Of a stretch of 64,000 nucleotides of DNA, positions 18,646 to 29,179 are shown piece by piece (position 1 is the first letter of the stretch; every line of letters begins with the position of its first letter). Made by a program: the position numbers and the translations under genes. The stretch is from Halomonas sp. HL-48 (GTDB lineage Bacteria; Pseudomonadota; Gammaproteobacteria; Pseudomonadales; Halomonadaceae). The stretch spans positions 62,001-126,000 of the forward strand of contig NZ_LJZS01000010.1 in NCBI RefSeq assembly GCF_001314875.1. The letters are read 5' to 3'. Below the pieces are notes generated by a model, which was not told where the DNA came from, ran no database searches, and was given only the letters and a program-made list of their open reading frames with translations.

Positions 18646-18774
18646 ATGTCTACATTCAATTTATGCCCAACACGAGATAGCGAAGTGCTCAACTTCTGGA
18701 CGCAACGTGCGCATTTACAGCGCGCGGCCAGTGAGGCCCTCGCGGATTACTGCGAGTCACTGATGTATTGCTAA
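18646..18774 (+). CDS. Small protein (42 aa), paralogue of the 19041..19148 product
   Basis: RBS aggaggg then ATG; MSTFNLCPTRDSEVLNFWTQRAHLQRAASEALADYCESLMYC; own terminator downstream; 12/25 identity with the second micro-ORF. Confidence 0.65.
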   Translation: MSTFNLCPTRDSEVLNFWTQRAHLQRAASEALADYCESLMYC

Positions 18775-18801
18775 CCTCGTTAGACCAAAAGATTGTCATC
18801 G

Positions 18802-18826
18802 AAGCCGAGCTGTTGCTCGGCTTTTT
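18802..18826 (+). terminator. Rho-independent terminator
   Basis: AAGCCGAGC-TGTT-GCTCGGCTT TTT. Confidence 0.85.
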
Positions 18827-18876
18827 GATTTTATAAAAGCTTTCCCGCTCAAACACCTGGGTGCCTTAGGCCAAAA

Positions 18877-18896
18877 TTGTAAGCATATGCTTACAA
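18877..18896. promoter_or_regulatory. Perfect 20-bp palindrome, candidate operator
   Basis: TTGTAAGCATATGCTTACAA. Confidence 0.55.
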
Positions 18897-19040
18897 GCGT
18901 AGGCATAAAGACTACATCTTAAGCACTAGATTGATCGGTCAAAAGCTCTTAATATCGTTTTCTCGCTAATCATATTGCTACGCAATATAGCGGCTATTTC
19001 TATAACAACACGCTTCCCTTCCCACCCAGGAGTTGACGCC

Positions 19041-19148
19041 ATGACGTTACAAAACAACGCCGCCGACGTTGATGTATTCAACGTATGGGCTGCACGTGCC
19101 GAGAAACAGAACGCTGCGTTTGAGGCCATCGCCGCCTATTTGCGCTAG
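19041..19148 (+). CDS. Small protein (35 aa), paralogue of the 18646..18774 product
   Basis: RBS aggagt then ATG; MTLQNNAADVDVFNVWAARAEKQNAAFEAIAAYLR; followed by own terminator; below the length cutoff of the ORF track. Confidence 0.65.
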   Translation: MTLQNNAADVDVFNVWAARAEKQNAAFEAIAAYLR

Positions 19149-19154
19149 CCACCC

Positions 19155-19179
19155 AACGCCTCGTAATGAGGCGTTTTTT
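19155..19179 (+). terminator. Rho-independent terminator
   Basis: AACGCCTC-GTAAT-GAGGCGTT TTTT. Confidence 0.85.
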
Positions 19180-19729
19180 ATAGCCCCGCGAGTTCCGAAT
19201 GCTCGGTATCGGTCAACTGGGCTAAGAAAGCTTCTTGCAGGATATACATCCGCTTTACGTCGCGATAACGACCATTGATGAAAAACTCCTGCACCAGATG
19301 TCCCTCCTCCACAAAGCCGCTTTGTTGATACAAATGAATGGCTTTGACGTTTTCCACCGCCACGATCAAGAACACCTTGTGAAGGTTGAGAATGGTGAAT
19401 GAGTAGTGCAATGCCTGGTAAATCAGCGTGCGCGCGAAGCCTTTGCCCTGATAGCTCGGTGCGATGATGATCTGAAATTCCGCGCTGCGGTGGATGTAGT
19501 CAATCTCGATCAGTTCAACCAGGCCGATGGGATTGCCACTGGCGTCTTCGGCCACAAAGCGGCGTTCGGCGTTATCGTGAATATGCTTGTTGTATAGCTC
19601 TTCCAGCTCATCGAAGGATTCGTAGGGTTCCTCGAACCAGTACGACATAATGCTTTGATTATTATTGAGCTCATGCACAAAGCGCAGGTCATTGCGCTCG
19701 AGCGCCCGAAGGTGCAGCGTGTCTTGCAT
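19178..19729 (-). CDS. speG: Spermidine N1-acetyltransferase (GNAT family)
   Basis: LRALERNDLRFVHELNNNQSIMSYWFEEPYESFDELEELYNKHIHDNAERRFV, IIIAPSYQGKGFA; closely resembles SpeG. Confidence 0.88.
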   Translation of the reverse strand: MQDTLHLRALERNDLRFVHELNNNQSIMSYWFEEPYESFDELEELYNKHIHDNAERRFVAEDASGNPIGLVELIEIDYIHRSAEFQIIIAPSYQGKGFARTLIYQALHYSFTILNLHKVFLIVAVENVKAIHLYQQSGFVEEGHLVQEFFINGRYRDVKRMYILQEAFLAQLTDTEHSELAGL

Positions 19730-19778
19730 GGTGGTCGTTCCCCGACAGATATGCATCCCGACAAGCTACATTGATTGC

Positions 19779-21002
19779 CTACTTGCTGCCAAGTGTAAGA
19801 CGTTTGAATGAAAACAGCTCGGTAAGGGGGTGCGGCTTGCCCTCGATAATGGCGCGCAGCAGTTTGGCGCCAATCATGCTGTAGCTGATGCCGTTGCCAC
19901 CGTAGGCCATGGCGAAATGCACCTTTGGCCCCAGTGAATCGTGAGGGCCGAAATACGGCAGACCATCGTCGGTTTCAGCAAAGGTGCCCGCCCAGCTAAA
20001 CGTAGGATTGATCACCATATCCGGCCACAGCGCTTCGATTTTGCGCGAAAGTCCCTCCGCTTTACCCAGCACGCGGCCATCGCGTTGCTCGGGTATGTCC
20101 TCATCGTCGTCGTCGCCGCCCACCAGCAGTCGCCCATCCCGGGTCGTGCGCAGATATAGATAAGGGCGCGCCGACTCCCAGATCATGGTATGGCGAAGCT
20201 TGCCCAATGCTTCAGGGGGTAAGGGGTCGGTAATCAGGGCATAGCTGCTGCGGTTTTCCGCCACCGCTTCAGAGAGCCAGGTTTGCGATTCGTAGCCTGC
20301 CGCGATGATCAAGTTCTGACAGCGCAACTTGGCGTTGCTGGTCAAGGTAAGCGTGACGCCGTCTTCGTCGGGCACAATGTGCTCGACCTGGGTGCGGTCG
20401 TAGACCTCGCCGCCGCGCTGTACCAGCTGTTCAAAAAGCTGATAGGCCATGCGATATGGGTCCATGCTGGCCGCCACCTGAGTGAGAATCGCCGCCGGCG
20501 CCTGGAAACCGTATTCAGCATGAACGTCATCACTTTCCAGCCAGGTGGCGAGAAAGCCATGTTTTTGCCGCAACGCAAATTCTTCCTTGAGCGGCAGGAC
20601 GTCTTCTTCATTACTGGCATAGTAGAGGCTCTGTTGACGCTCAAAGTCCACGTCGCCCATGCCCGCCGCCAGGGCTTCCAGCTCGCCGATGGCGTCAGCG
20701 CAAGCCTGATAGGCCAACACGGCGTTGGCCTCACCATAACGCCTGGCAAGCTCGGTCATATGCGTATCAATCTCGTACTGAAGCAGCGCCGTGCTTGCCG
20801 AAGTACTGCCCCAGCCAATGTCGCGACGTTCCAACACCACCACATGGTGCCCGTGTCGGCTCAATTCATCGGCGATGAGAGCGCCGGTAATGCCACCACC
20901 GATCACGACGACTTCGCTTTGGTGGTCACGGGTCAACTGTGGAAACGTCTTCAGCAAGCCATTCTTGACCGCCCAAAACGGATAACCGCTTTTCAGATCC
21001 AT
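19779..21002 (-). CDS. FAD-dependent oxidoreductase (DAO/DadA family)
   Basis: EVVVIGGGITGALIADELSRHGHHVVVLERRDIGWGSTSAST; C-terminal GLPYFGPHDS. Confidence 0.88.
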   Translation of the reverse strand: MDLKSGYPFWAVKNGLLKTFPQLTRDHQSEVVVIGGGITGALIADELSRHGHHVVVLERRDIGWGSTSASTALLQYEIDTHMTELARRYGEANAVLAYQACADAIGELEALAAGMGDVDFERQQSLYYASNEEDVLPLKEEFALRQKHGFLATWLESDDVHAEYGFQAPAAILTQVAASMDPYRMAYQLFEQLVQRGGEVYDRTQVEHIVPDEDGVTLTLTSNAKLRCQNLIIAAGYESQTWLSEAVAENRSSYALITDPLPPEALGKLRHTMIWESARPYLYLRTTRDGRLLVGGDDDDEDIPEQRDGRVLGKAEGLSRKIEALWPDMVINPTFSWAGTFAETDDGLPYFGPHDSLGPKVHFAMAYGGNGISYSMIGAKLLRAIIEGKPHPLTELFSFKRLTLGSK

Positions 21003-21112
21003 CTGATTGCCTTTGCCGGGTTGCCCTGGAGTAGTCTATGGGTAATAGAAGTATGCTGTTAACCATAGAAGCTTATCGAGAATTGCCCAGGACTATGTCA
21101 TCAGGAGACGCC

Positions 21113-22120
21113 ATGATCGATTTACGCAGCGATACCGTTACACGCCCCACCTCCGCAATGCTGGCGGCCATGACCTCGGCCCCGCTGGGAGACGACGTGT
21201 GGGGCGACGACCCGACAGTGAACGCCTTCCAGGAGCGCCTTGCCGAGCAAACCGGCAAAGACGCCGCCTTGCTGTTTCCCAGCGGCACCCAAAGTAACCT
21301 GGTGGCGCTGATGGCCCACTGCGAGCGGGGCGATGAGTATATCGTGGGGCAGTCGGCCCATACCTATCGCTATGAAGGCGGCGGCGCCGCGGTGCTGGGC
21401 AGCATTCAACCCCAGCCCATTGAAAACGCCGCCGACGGCAGCCTGCCTCTGGAGAAAATCAGCGCGGCGATCAAAGCCGATGATTTCCACTTCGCCCGCA
21501 CGCGCCTGCTGGCACTGGAAAACACCATCGGTGGCAAAGTACTGCCCGCAGACTACGTCTTGAAAGCCACCGAACTGGCCCGTGAGCGGGGCCTGGCCAC
21601 GCACTTGGACGGAGCGCGGCTGTTTAACGCCGCCGTGGCGAGCGACATTCCCCTCAAACAGCTCAGCCTGCCGTTCGACAGCATCTCGCTGTGCTTTTCC
21701 AAGGGGCTTGGCACACCCTTCGGCTCGGCACTGGTGGGCTCGCAAGCATTGATCGACCGCGCTCGTCGCTGGCGTAAAGTCGTCGGTGGCGGCATGCGCC
21801 AATCGGGCATGATCGCCGCTGCCTGCCAGCATGCGTTAGACCATCACGTAGCAGACCTGGCCGACGATCACCGCCGAGCGGCGCGTCTGGCCGAAGGCTT
21901 GGCAAAGCTGCCAGGAGTCGAGATCACCTCCCAGGCGACCAATATGGTATTTGCGCACTTCCCCGACGAGCACGTTCAGCCACTCTCCGCCTGGCTCAAA
22001 GAGCAAGGCATTTTGATTGAGTTACTTTACGCCACGCGCTTTGTCGCACATCGAGACATTAGCGATGCAGATATCGATAAGGTTATCGCGGTAATGGAAG
22101 CCTATTTCAGACGGCATTAA
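21113..22120 (+). CDS. ltaE: Low-specificity L-threonine aldolase
   Basis: MIDLRSDTVTRPTSAMLAAMTSAPLGDDVWGDDPTVNAFQERLAEQTGKDAALLFPSGTQSNLVALMAH; start at MIDLRSD. Confidence 0.93.
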   Translation: MIDLRSDTVTRPTSAMLAAMTSAPLGDDVWGDDPTVNAFQERLAEQTGKDAALLFPSGTQSNLVALMAHCERGDEYIVGQSAHTYRYEGGGAAVLGSIQPQPIENAADGSLPLEKISAAIKADDFHFARTRLLALENTIGGKVLPADYVLKATELARERGLATHLDGARLFNAAVASDIPLKQLSLPFDSISLCFSKGLGTPFGSALVGSQALIDRARRWRKVVGGGMRQSGMIAAACQHALDHHVADLADDHRRAARLAEGLAKLPGVEITSQATNMVFAHFPDEHVQPLSAWLKEQGILIELLYATRFVAHRDISDADIDKVIAVMEAYFRRH

Positions 22121-22712
22121 GCGCCAGATGCACGGCGATCCCGGCCATCATCAAGCCAATCAGGCCATCGATAGTGCGCCACGCGATAGGTTTTGAAAGC
22201 CAAGGCGAGAGCGCGGCGCCACCCCAGGCCAGCAGGCTAAACCAGAGAATGGACGCGGTTGAGGCCCCCGCCACAAACACACCGGCGCTCTCCTGCTGGG
22301 CGCCAATGGCGGGTATCAGCAGCAGCGTATCCAGGTAGACCTGTGGATTGAGCACGGTGACGGCAAGGGTTGCGAAAATCACTTTGGTTAAACTGCGCGC
22401 TTTGCCCGCTTCAGCGCTTAGCCCCTGCCGACCACTAACGGCTCTGAACAATGCCTGCGCCGCCAGCCAGCTCAAAAACACCACGCCCACCCAGCGCATA
22501 ACCTCCATAGCGCTGGGCATCGTCAGCAGGAAAGCGCTCACACCAAACATTCCCGCCGTGAGCAGAAGAATATCCGCGCTGATGCACAGACCCGCCGACC
22601 ACCAGTGATACTCGCGACGAATCGCCAGCCCCAGAATGTAGGCGTTCTGCGCCCCAATCGCCATGATAATCCCGCCGCACACCACCAGCCCGGTGATATA
22701 ACTCTCCCACAT
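22107..22712 (-). CDS. LysE/ArgO family amino-acid exporter
   Basis: GGIIMAIGAQNAYILGLAIRREYHW; VTVLNPQVYLDTLLLI. Confidence 0.9.
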   Translation of the reverse strand: MWESYITGLVVCGGIIMAIGAQNAYILGLAIRREYHWWSAGLCISADILLLTAGMFGVSAFLLTMPSAMEVMRWVGVVFLSWLAAQALFRAVSGRQGLSAEAGKARSLTKVIFATLAVTVLNPQVYLDTLLLIPAIGAQQESAGVFVAGASTASILWFSLLAWGGAALSPWLSKPIAWRTIDGLIGLMMAGIAVHLALNAV

Positions 22713-22897
22713 TGCCCAGCTCCCAGCGTCAGAATTAGCGTCGTGTTGATAAATCCTGGCACTAAGGTAACGGGCAGTTTGGATAACTAAAAATCATCCT
22801 GTTAATGGGGCATTAGTTTTTCTTATAAAAACAGACGCTTCAGACACTGCCAAAATCAGCCGCCGATTGAGCTGATGGCTAGTTAGCCATTACGCTT

Positions 22898-24556
22898 TCA
22901 CACATTCACCCTTGCCACCGCATCGCGGCTGGCGGCTTCACGCTGTTCCCCGGTGAGTTCGACCAACTGGCCCTGGCGCATTTCCAGCAGGCGGTCGGCT
23001 TGGTCGAAGTAATGATCATCGTGGCTGATCACGACCAGCGTCTTGTCCAGCGCCCGAAGTTGGGGCAGTAGCTCACGGTAGAACACCCGCCGGAATTGCG
23101 GGTCTTGGTCGGCGGCCCACTCGTCCAGCAGCAACAGGTCGCGCTGCTCGGCCACGGCCAGCAGCATCGCCAGGCGCTTGCGCTGCCCTTGTGAAAGGTT
23201 GGCGTTGGTGACCCGGTCGCCGTCAAAATCGAGCTTGCTGTGCATGCCAAGGGCTGCCAGCCACTCTTCCATTAGCGCTGGGTCGGGTGATTCACCCGCC
23301 GGGCCGATCAAGCGATCAAACAGGTGAAGGTCGGTGTAGATCGCCGAAATATGTTGGCGATAGGTTGTCCAGTCTTCCTCTTGCAGGGGCCTGCCATCGA
23401 CGCGAATGTCGCCGCTCTGGGGCTGATACAGCCCGGTCAAGAGTCTTGCCAGGGTCGATTTGCCGCTGCCGTTACCACCAATCAGGAACACTACTTCCCC
23501 GCGCTTCAAAGTGAAGTCGATGGGGCCAATGGCAAAACCCGGCCGCGCCTCTTCAGCGGGGTAACGATAAGTGACCTGATCCAGCGACAGCGTTTGCCAC
23601 TCATGGCGATGGGAAGCGTGCTCGAATGATTCATGATGTTCAGCGAGCTCTAACGCGCTGATTTTTTCAAACGCCACTCGCGCATTGATCAACGGCGGAA
23701 AAGCGCCAATGGCCTGAATCAGCGGCGCGCGCAAGAACAGCAGCGTGAGCGAAAAGGTAGTCGCCACCTGTGCCGACGACCAGCCCAGGCCGTTAGCTAG
23801 GAAAAACACCTCGCCGATGGCGCCCAGCATCATGATATTGAACCAGTTCACGGCGCTGAGATGGTAGGTATCGCCGCGAATGATATGGTGTCGATACGCT
23901 TCGGCGTTGGGGGTGTAAACGTCGCGGTACAGCCACTCGGCGCGGTCGCGATTGAGCGCCAGCTCCTTGCGCCCCTCGATCACCGACTGATAATCCTCGT
24001 AGAGACGGTCTTCAGCATCGCGCAGCTTGGCCATGTGCCGATAGACCTTCGCTACCAGGCGCATGCCCACCAAGATCGTGACAATCACCCACAGCGCTGT
24101 GACCGCCAGCATGGCAGGCGAGAGCCAGGCCAAATAAAGGGTAACGCCCACCGTCAATACACCACCCTGCACCAGCTCTGGCAAGCGCACAAAGGCCACG
24201 GTGATATAGCGCACATCGCTGGATAGGCTGGCCAGCAAGCGTGCGCTGCCCATCTGCTCGATACGCTCGATATCGGTATCCATAATGCGCTTGATCAACT
24301 GACCCCGCAGCCGATAGACAAAGTGATGACCCAGGGTGGTCAAAGCCAACTGTGAGGCTAGGGTAATCGTCAGCAACAGCGCCACCAGGGCTAGAAATTC
24401 CGGCAGGATGCGCCAGGGATCGGCGAAGGTGCCCAGCATCCGTTCATTGATATAGGCAATGACGCCGATGCCCAGCCCGGCGCTGACCAGACTAAGTACC
24501 ACCACGGCCACGAAGGGCCAGCGGTAATCACGCCAGACAATCCTCAACAACTCCAT
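22898..24556 (-). CDS. Cyclic peptide/siderophore export ABC transporter (PvdE/SyrD-like fused permease-ATPase)
   Basis: N-terminal TM domain; Walker [50 protein letters not shown], a PvdE/SyrD-family variant. Confidence 0.85.
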   Translation of the reverse strand: MELLRIVWRDYRWPFVAVVVLSLVSAGLGIGVIAYINERMLGTFADPWRILPEFLALVALLLTITLASQLALTTLGHHFVYRLRGQLIKRIMDTDIERIEQMGSARLLASLSSDVRYITVAFVRLPELVQGGVLTVGVTLYLAWLSPAMLAVTALWVIVTILVGMRLVAKVYRHMAKLRDAEDRLYEDYQSVIEGRKELALNRDRAEWLYRDVYTPNAEAYRHHIIRGDTYHLSAVNWFNIMMLGAIGEVFFLANGLGWSSAQVATTFSLTLLFLRAPLIQAIGAFPPLINARVAFEKISALELAEHHESFEHASHRHEWQTLSLDQVTYRYPAEEARPGFAIGPIDFTLKRGEVVFLIGGNGSGKSTLARLLTGLYQPQSGDIRVDGRPLQEEDWTTYRQHISAIYTDLHLFDRLIGPAGESPDPALMEEWLAALGMHSKLDFDGDRVTNANLSQGQRKRLAMLLAVAEQRDLLLLDEWAADQDPQFRRVFYRELLPQLRALDKTLVVISHDDHYFDQADRLLEMRQGQLVELTGEQREAASRDAVARVNV

Positions 24557-24586
24557 GAACCAGGCTCCTTGGCGCTTAGCAGCGAG

Positions 24587-25375
24587 TTAGCGCCGACGCT
24601 TGGCCGGCTTGTTTTCTGGCTTTAGCGGGCAGCCGCCGCACAGCGGCTCGCCAGACAGCCGATACTTGATGCAGCACAGGCGACGCACGCGAGCGGGAGT
24701 TTCACCGCCCAGTTCCAGATAGCGCACCGGCTGATAGAGCGGGTTGCGGCGCCCACCAGGGAGCGTCCTGGTGTCGAGATAATCCAGCAGCGGCACACCC
24801 GCGCCAACGAAATCGGGGTGCTGGGAGCAGGTCTTTCCCACGAATTCCACGTAATGGCCGAGATTGCTCCAGAACACCTTGGCAGACAGCCCGGAAACCT
24901 CGGATAGCGCTTCGATAAGCGGCACACAATGATCATCGAACAGGGTACTGAAGCGCACCTGGAGCGCTTTGGAGGCCAGCGGCACACCACCATGGGGCAG
25001 CCAGATACGCACGGTCTGGCCCTTATCACCCAGCGCCAGCCGCAGCTCATCTCCACCCAACGGCAGGTCATAACCCAATAGCAGGTTGGCCACCAGCGTC
25101 GGGATCGAGACACTGCTGAAATGAAATTTCGACCAGATCGACGCCACGGCTTTGCGATCGGCGTCATCGCCATAGGTACGGCCGAAGTATGCCAACTGCT
25201 CGTTTAGGACGGCTCTATCCAGCAGTTCAGAGGCCGCCAGTGTCGGCTCACTGGGCGGACCAAACGCGGGGGCCTTCATGGTGTCCAGCGGCGGTTGGCG
25301 GTAAAGCGCCAATAACGCCTCGGCAGGATCCGCCGCTGCCCAAAACTCGTCCGGTTTAGTCGCCACATGACTCAT
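24587..25375 (-). CDS. fhuF: Siderophore-iron reductase FhuF family
   Basis: C-terminal cysteine cluster [23 protein letters not shown] typical of FhuF; start at MSHVATKP. Confidence 0.88.
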   Translation of the reverse strand: MSHVATKPDEFWAAADPAEALLALYRQPPLDTMKAPAFGPPSEPTLAASELLDRAVLNEQLAYFGRTYGDDADRKAVASIWSKFHFSSVSIPTLVANLLLGYDLPLGGDELRLALGDKGQTVRIWLPHGGVPLASKALQVRFSTLFDDHCVPLIEALSEVSGLSAKVFWSNLGHYVEFVGKTCSQHPDFVGAGVPLLDYLDTRTLPGGRRNPLYQPVRYLELGGETPARVRRLCCIKYRLSGEPLCGGCPLKPENKPAKRRR

Positions 25376-27372
25376 AGCCGCCGCAGCCCCCACATAAAGT
25401 AAGCGCCGCCAATCAGGGAGGCGACCAAGCCGGCCGGTATCTCGTAAGGAAAAATGATCTGACGGCCGACCCAATCGGCCAGAACCATCAGCAGCATGCC
25501 GATCAATGCCGCCCCAAGCAGGTGCTGCCCTGCGCGGGAGAAGCCCACCAAGCGCGCCATATGGGGTGCCAGTAAGCCAATAAACGATAGCGGCCCCACC
25601 ACCAGGGTGGCGCAGGCAGTGAGCAGCGCCACCAACAGCAGCAGCGCTAAACGGGCGCGATTGAGGTTAACGCCCAATGCCCTGGCGGTGGGTGCCCCCA
25701 AGGGCAGGATATCCAGCCAGCGGGTAAAGGGCAGCGTGATCAGTGCCAATACGGCGGCAACAACCCCGACCACCACCGCATTGGTAATATCCACGTAGTA
25801 GGTGGAACCCGCTAGCCAAGCGATTACCTGCTGACCACGGGGGTCGCCGCCCGCCAGCATCACGCTGCGCACAGCGTCAAACAGCGCGCTGATCGCCACC
25901 CCTGTGAGCAACAAACGCTCGGGTAGAAAACCACTTTTACGGTTGATACCCACCAACACCAATAACGTCGCGAAAGCGCCCAGGGTGCCTACCCCGATCA
26001 GCATCATGTTGGTCGGCGCGGGTAACAGAAAAATTCCCAGAATCAACGCAATAGCACAGCCACCGCTGATACCTAATACTTCAGGGCTGGCCATGGGGTT
26101 GGCCGACAGGCGCTGAAGAATCGTACCTGCCACCGCCAGCATCAATCCGCTGGCCGCCGCCGCCATTACGCGGGGCAGGCGCCACTGCATCACACTCCAA
26201 TCGTTGGGCGGCAGCCAATACCAGCCATCAACGCCCTGGCCAAACAATAAGCCAAGCAGCGTGGCGCCTAGTAACGCGAGGATTAAACCGGTGGCCAAGC
26301 GCGAAGGTGCAGGATGACGATGGGCAAAAACACCTGCCCCCTGCGGCGGCTTGTCACCCTGGAGTTTCAAGCGGGGAATCAGCCACATCAGAAGCGGCGC
26401 CCCCAGGGCACCGGTAATCGCCCCGGTAGGAATAAAGGCCGCCGCCATGCCAGAAAACTGCTGTAGCAGCAGATCCGTGGTGGCCAGTAACACCGCGCCC
26501 AAGAGCGTCGACCATAACAGGCGCGCCCCCAAGCGCCGCGCACCTGCCATGCGCACAATGTTAGGGGCCGCCAGGCCGATAAAGCCGATAATGCCCACCA
26601 CGCTGACGATGCTGCCGGTAATGAACACCGCCAGCCCCATGCCCGCAAAGCGCAGATAGGTCAGCGACACGCCAAGACTCTTGGCGCTGGCGTCGTCCAG
26701 CTCCAGCACTGACAGAGGGCGCAGCAGAAACCACGCCGCCACGCAGCTAACTGCCATCCGAGGCCAGAGCACTGCAGCACCGTCCCAGCCGTTTTGTGCC
26801 AGCGAACCTGCCCCCCAGATCAGCAACCCCGAGAGCGCCTCGTGGTTGAACAGCAAAAGCGCCGTGGCGAGCGCACCTAAGTACAGATTGACCACGAGCC
26901 CGGCCAGCACCACCACCATGGGTGCCAATCCACGACGCCAGGAGAGCAGGAACACCAACCCTACCGCCATTGCGCCCCCCAACAGGGCGATCCATTCACG
27001 ACCAGCCACCAATAAGCCCGGTGCCAGCAGCGTGGCCGCCATCAGCGCCAGGTTCGCGCCCGACGCCACCCCAAGCGTGGTGGGCGACGCCAACGGGTTG
27101 CGCAGTACCTGCTGCATCAACACCCCGGCAAGCCCCAGGCCGGCACCGGCGAGTAACGCCACCGACAGGCGCGGCCACCAAGCGTAATGCAGCAACAGCT
27201 CATCCACGTTCTCAAAAGAGGGGGCCACCAATGCCTGCAGGCCCAGCGCAACACCGCCTTGGCCCTGCAGGCCCAGCCAAAACAGCACCACCATCGGCAG
27301 GCTAAGCAATAGGCAGGCTTTTGCGGGCGACATGCCTCCCACTCGCTGGGCAACTTGCGCGGCACCTAACAT
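25372..27372 (-). CDS. fhuB: Fe3+-hydroxamate ABC transporter permease (fused double FecCD)
   Basis: Two FecCD repeats ([33 protein letters not shown] and [33 protein letters not shown]). Confidence 0.93.
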   Translation of the reverse strand: MLGAAQVAQRVGGMSPAKACLLLSLPMVVLFWLGLQGQGGVALGLQALVAPSFENVDELLLHYAWWPRLSVALLAGAGLGLAGVLMQQVLRNPLASPTTLGVASGANLALMAATLLAPGLLVAGREWIALLGGAMAVGLVFLLSWRRGLAPMVVVLAGLVVNLYLGALATALLLFNHEALSGLLIWGAGSLAQNGWDGAAVLWPRMAVSCVAAWFLLRPLSVLELDDASAKSLGVSLTYLRFAGMGLAVFITGSIVSVVGIIGFIGLAAPNIVRMAGARRLGARLLWSTLLGAVLLATTDLLLQQFSGMAAAFIPTGAITGALGAPLLMWLIPRLKLQGDKPPQGAGVFAHRHPAPSRLATGLILALLGATLLGLLFGQGVDGWYWLPPNDWSVMQWRLPRVMAAAASGLMLAVAGTILQRLSANPMASPEVLGISGGCAIALILGIFLLPAPTNMMLIGVGTLGAFATLLVLVGINRKSGFLPERLLLTGVAISALFDAVRSVMLAGGDPRGQQVIAWLAGSTYYVDITNAVVVGVVAAVLALITLPFTRWLDILPLGAPTARALGVNLNRARLALLLLVALLTACATLVVGPLSFIGLLAPHMARLVGFSRAGQHLLGAALIGMLLMVLADWVGRQIIFPYEIPAGLVASLIGGAYFMWGLRRL

Positions 27373-27492
27373 TTTGGGGCGCCTTTTGTGGAGGCCGTGC
27401 CGTTCGCCAAGTGGGACGTGATAGGCAGCAGAATCATTGTCTTAGCCTTACTATGTTCTGGAGGTTAATAGCTGAATTATAGATAGCGATTC

Positions 27493-27515
27493 TAAATGAT
27501 AATAATTAGCACTAC
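27493..27515. promoter_or_regulatory. Putative Fur box between fhuB and SIP genes
   Basis: TTCTAAATGATAATAATTAGCAC, resembles GATAATGATAATCATTATC. Confidence 0.5.
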
Positions 27516-27547
27516 AATTGACTCCTGATATAAAGGAGACCCGCACC

Positions 27548-28489
27548 ATGGCAGCCAAGCCGAGCTATCAGCTTTTTGACATCACCCTTGCGAGACGTAC
27601 CCAGGTCAGCGCCTCGCTCGTCAGGTTTACCTTTACCGGCCCAGACGTTGGCCATATGGCGACCTACGCCCCGGATCAGCGCGTCAAGCTATTCTTCCCC
27701 GAAGGCGGTGGCAGCCTTGATCCACTGTTCGAGATCGCCAAGCTGGAAGAGCACGACTGGTACGGCGCCTATCGCGCTCTACCGGATGCCCAGCGGCCCT
27801 CTGCCCGCACTTACACCATCCGCGCCCTGCGCCCGGAAAAAGCCGAAGTGGATGTAGAGTTCGTGCTACATGGCGACAATGGCCCCGCCTCGCGCTGGGC
27901 AATGCGCGCCCGCCCCGGCGACCGCCTGGCCATGACAGCCCCCGACGCTAACGTGGAAGGCCCAAAGCTAGGCTACGAGTGGAAGCCGCCCAAGGGCGTA
28001 CGCCGGATCCTGATTATCGCCGACGAAACCGCCCTCCCCGCGGCGGCTGGCATTCTGGAAACTCTCGATGACCTGCCGCTCAAACCCAGGGTCGAAGCAC
28101 TGTTCGAAGTACCCCGCACTGACGACGTTCAGCCGCTGCCCCAAGCCGCCAAGCTGCGCTGGCTAGCCCGCGATGCTGAGTCCAGCTGCCAGCACGGGGA
28201 GCTGTTGATGAGAGCACTGCGTGATATTGATTTGCAGAAGGAAATTGTTGCGTTGGGGGGTAACCCGTCGAGCGCGACCAAGGGTAGTGAGGATGAACAA
28301 AACGAGGATGAAAGTGCTCCACTCTGGGAACCTGCCACTCTGGACGACAGCGCGCCCTTCTACGCCTGGATCGCCGCTGAAACCAAGGTCGCCATGAAGC
28401 TGCGCCGCTATTTGGTCAACGAGTGTGGGCTACCCAAGCAATACGTCACCAGCATGGGCTACTGGCGCAAGGAAAAGGCCAATGGCTAA
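27548..28489 (+). CDS. Siderophore-interacting protein (SIP/ViuB-type ferric reductase)
   Basis: ARTYTIRALRPEKAEVDVEFVLHGDNGPASRWAMRARPGDRLAMTAPD; ILIIADETALPAAAGIL; CGLPKQYVTSMGYWRKEKANG. Confidence 0.93.
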   Translation: MAAKPSYQLFDITLARRTQVSASLVRFTFTGPDVGHMATYAPDQRVKLFFPEGGGSLDPLFEIAKLEEHDWYGAYRALPDAQRPSARTYTIRALRPEKAEVDVEFVLHGDNGPASRWAMRARPGDRLAMTAPDANVEGPKLGYEWKPPKGVRRILIIADETALPAAAGILETLDDLPLKPRVEALFEVPRTDDVQPLPQAAKLRWLARDAESSCQHGELLMRALRDIDLQKEIVALGGNPSSATKGSEDEQNEDESAPLWEPATLDDSAPFYAWIAAETKVAMKLRRYLVNECGLPKQYVTSMGYWRKEKANG

Positions 28490-28539
28490 AGGCGCAGCAA
28501 ACTGCACAGCGCTCAACAGTGATCACCTAAGCATTCCAG

Positions 28540-29072
28540 CTCAAACACCTATTGGTTGGCGAGACAGCCCCCGCCTCTTCGGACGCATAAGCCGTGCGCC
28601 GCACTCGCGGGTCACGCTTCAATTTACCGTGTTGCTGGCCAGGCGGACATTGGGCCTCATAGCTCGTTAGGTTTTCTGATTCTGATCGTAACCCTGGCGC
28701 GTCTTGGCTGGGCATGGGTTAACCACAAGCAGCGTGCGCCCCATCCGCCTGGGCTGGGTGGTCGCTTGGCGCGCCTTGTACATATCACCTTTTATGCGCT
28801 GCTGCCGATACCCCAAGTGGCTGGGCATCAGCAGTCCAGGCTCGGCGGCGCTGGAGATCGCCTACATCAGTCTGGGCCGTTCTTGTTGCCTTTTGGTCCC
28901 AGGGCGCCAAGCTCGAGTTGTGGGATATCGCCGCGGGCATTTGATTGCCCGAGGAGCAGGCTGCACCGTAACCAATCTCAATGGCGAGCCGAACCCTGAA
29001 GAATGGAATAGCGTGATAGCGACACACCCGGATCACCATCATCAGTTGCTGGCATGTTTACGCGCCTGCTGA
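28540..29072 (+). pseudogene. Degenerate cytochrome b561-like protein (frameshifted)
   Basis: Fragment HSSLGFLILIVTLARLGWAWVNHKQRAPHPPGLGGRLARLVHITFYALLPIPQVAG matches the b561 core; coding continues in shifting frames; no intact ORF. Confidence 0.55.
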
Positions 29073-29179
29073 TAACCGCTTACATGCGTTTCTAGCTGCC
29101 CTATCTCCTCAGCCTCTCGACCTGGCCGCCATCCCGAGCAAGACCTAGCCGTGATCGTTCTTTTCATTTTTTGTTTAAA

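Noticed and set aside
20283-21062. 259-aa plus-strand ORF
   Set aside because: Antisense shadow of the FAD oxidoreductase, no recognisable motifs.
21122-21832. 236-aa minus-strand ORF
   Set aside because: Antisense shadow of threonine aldolase.
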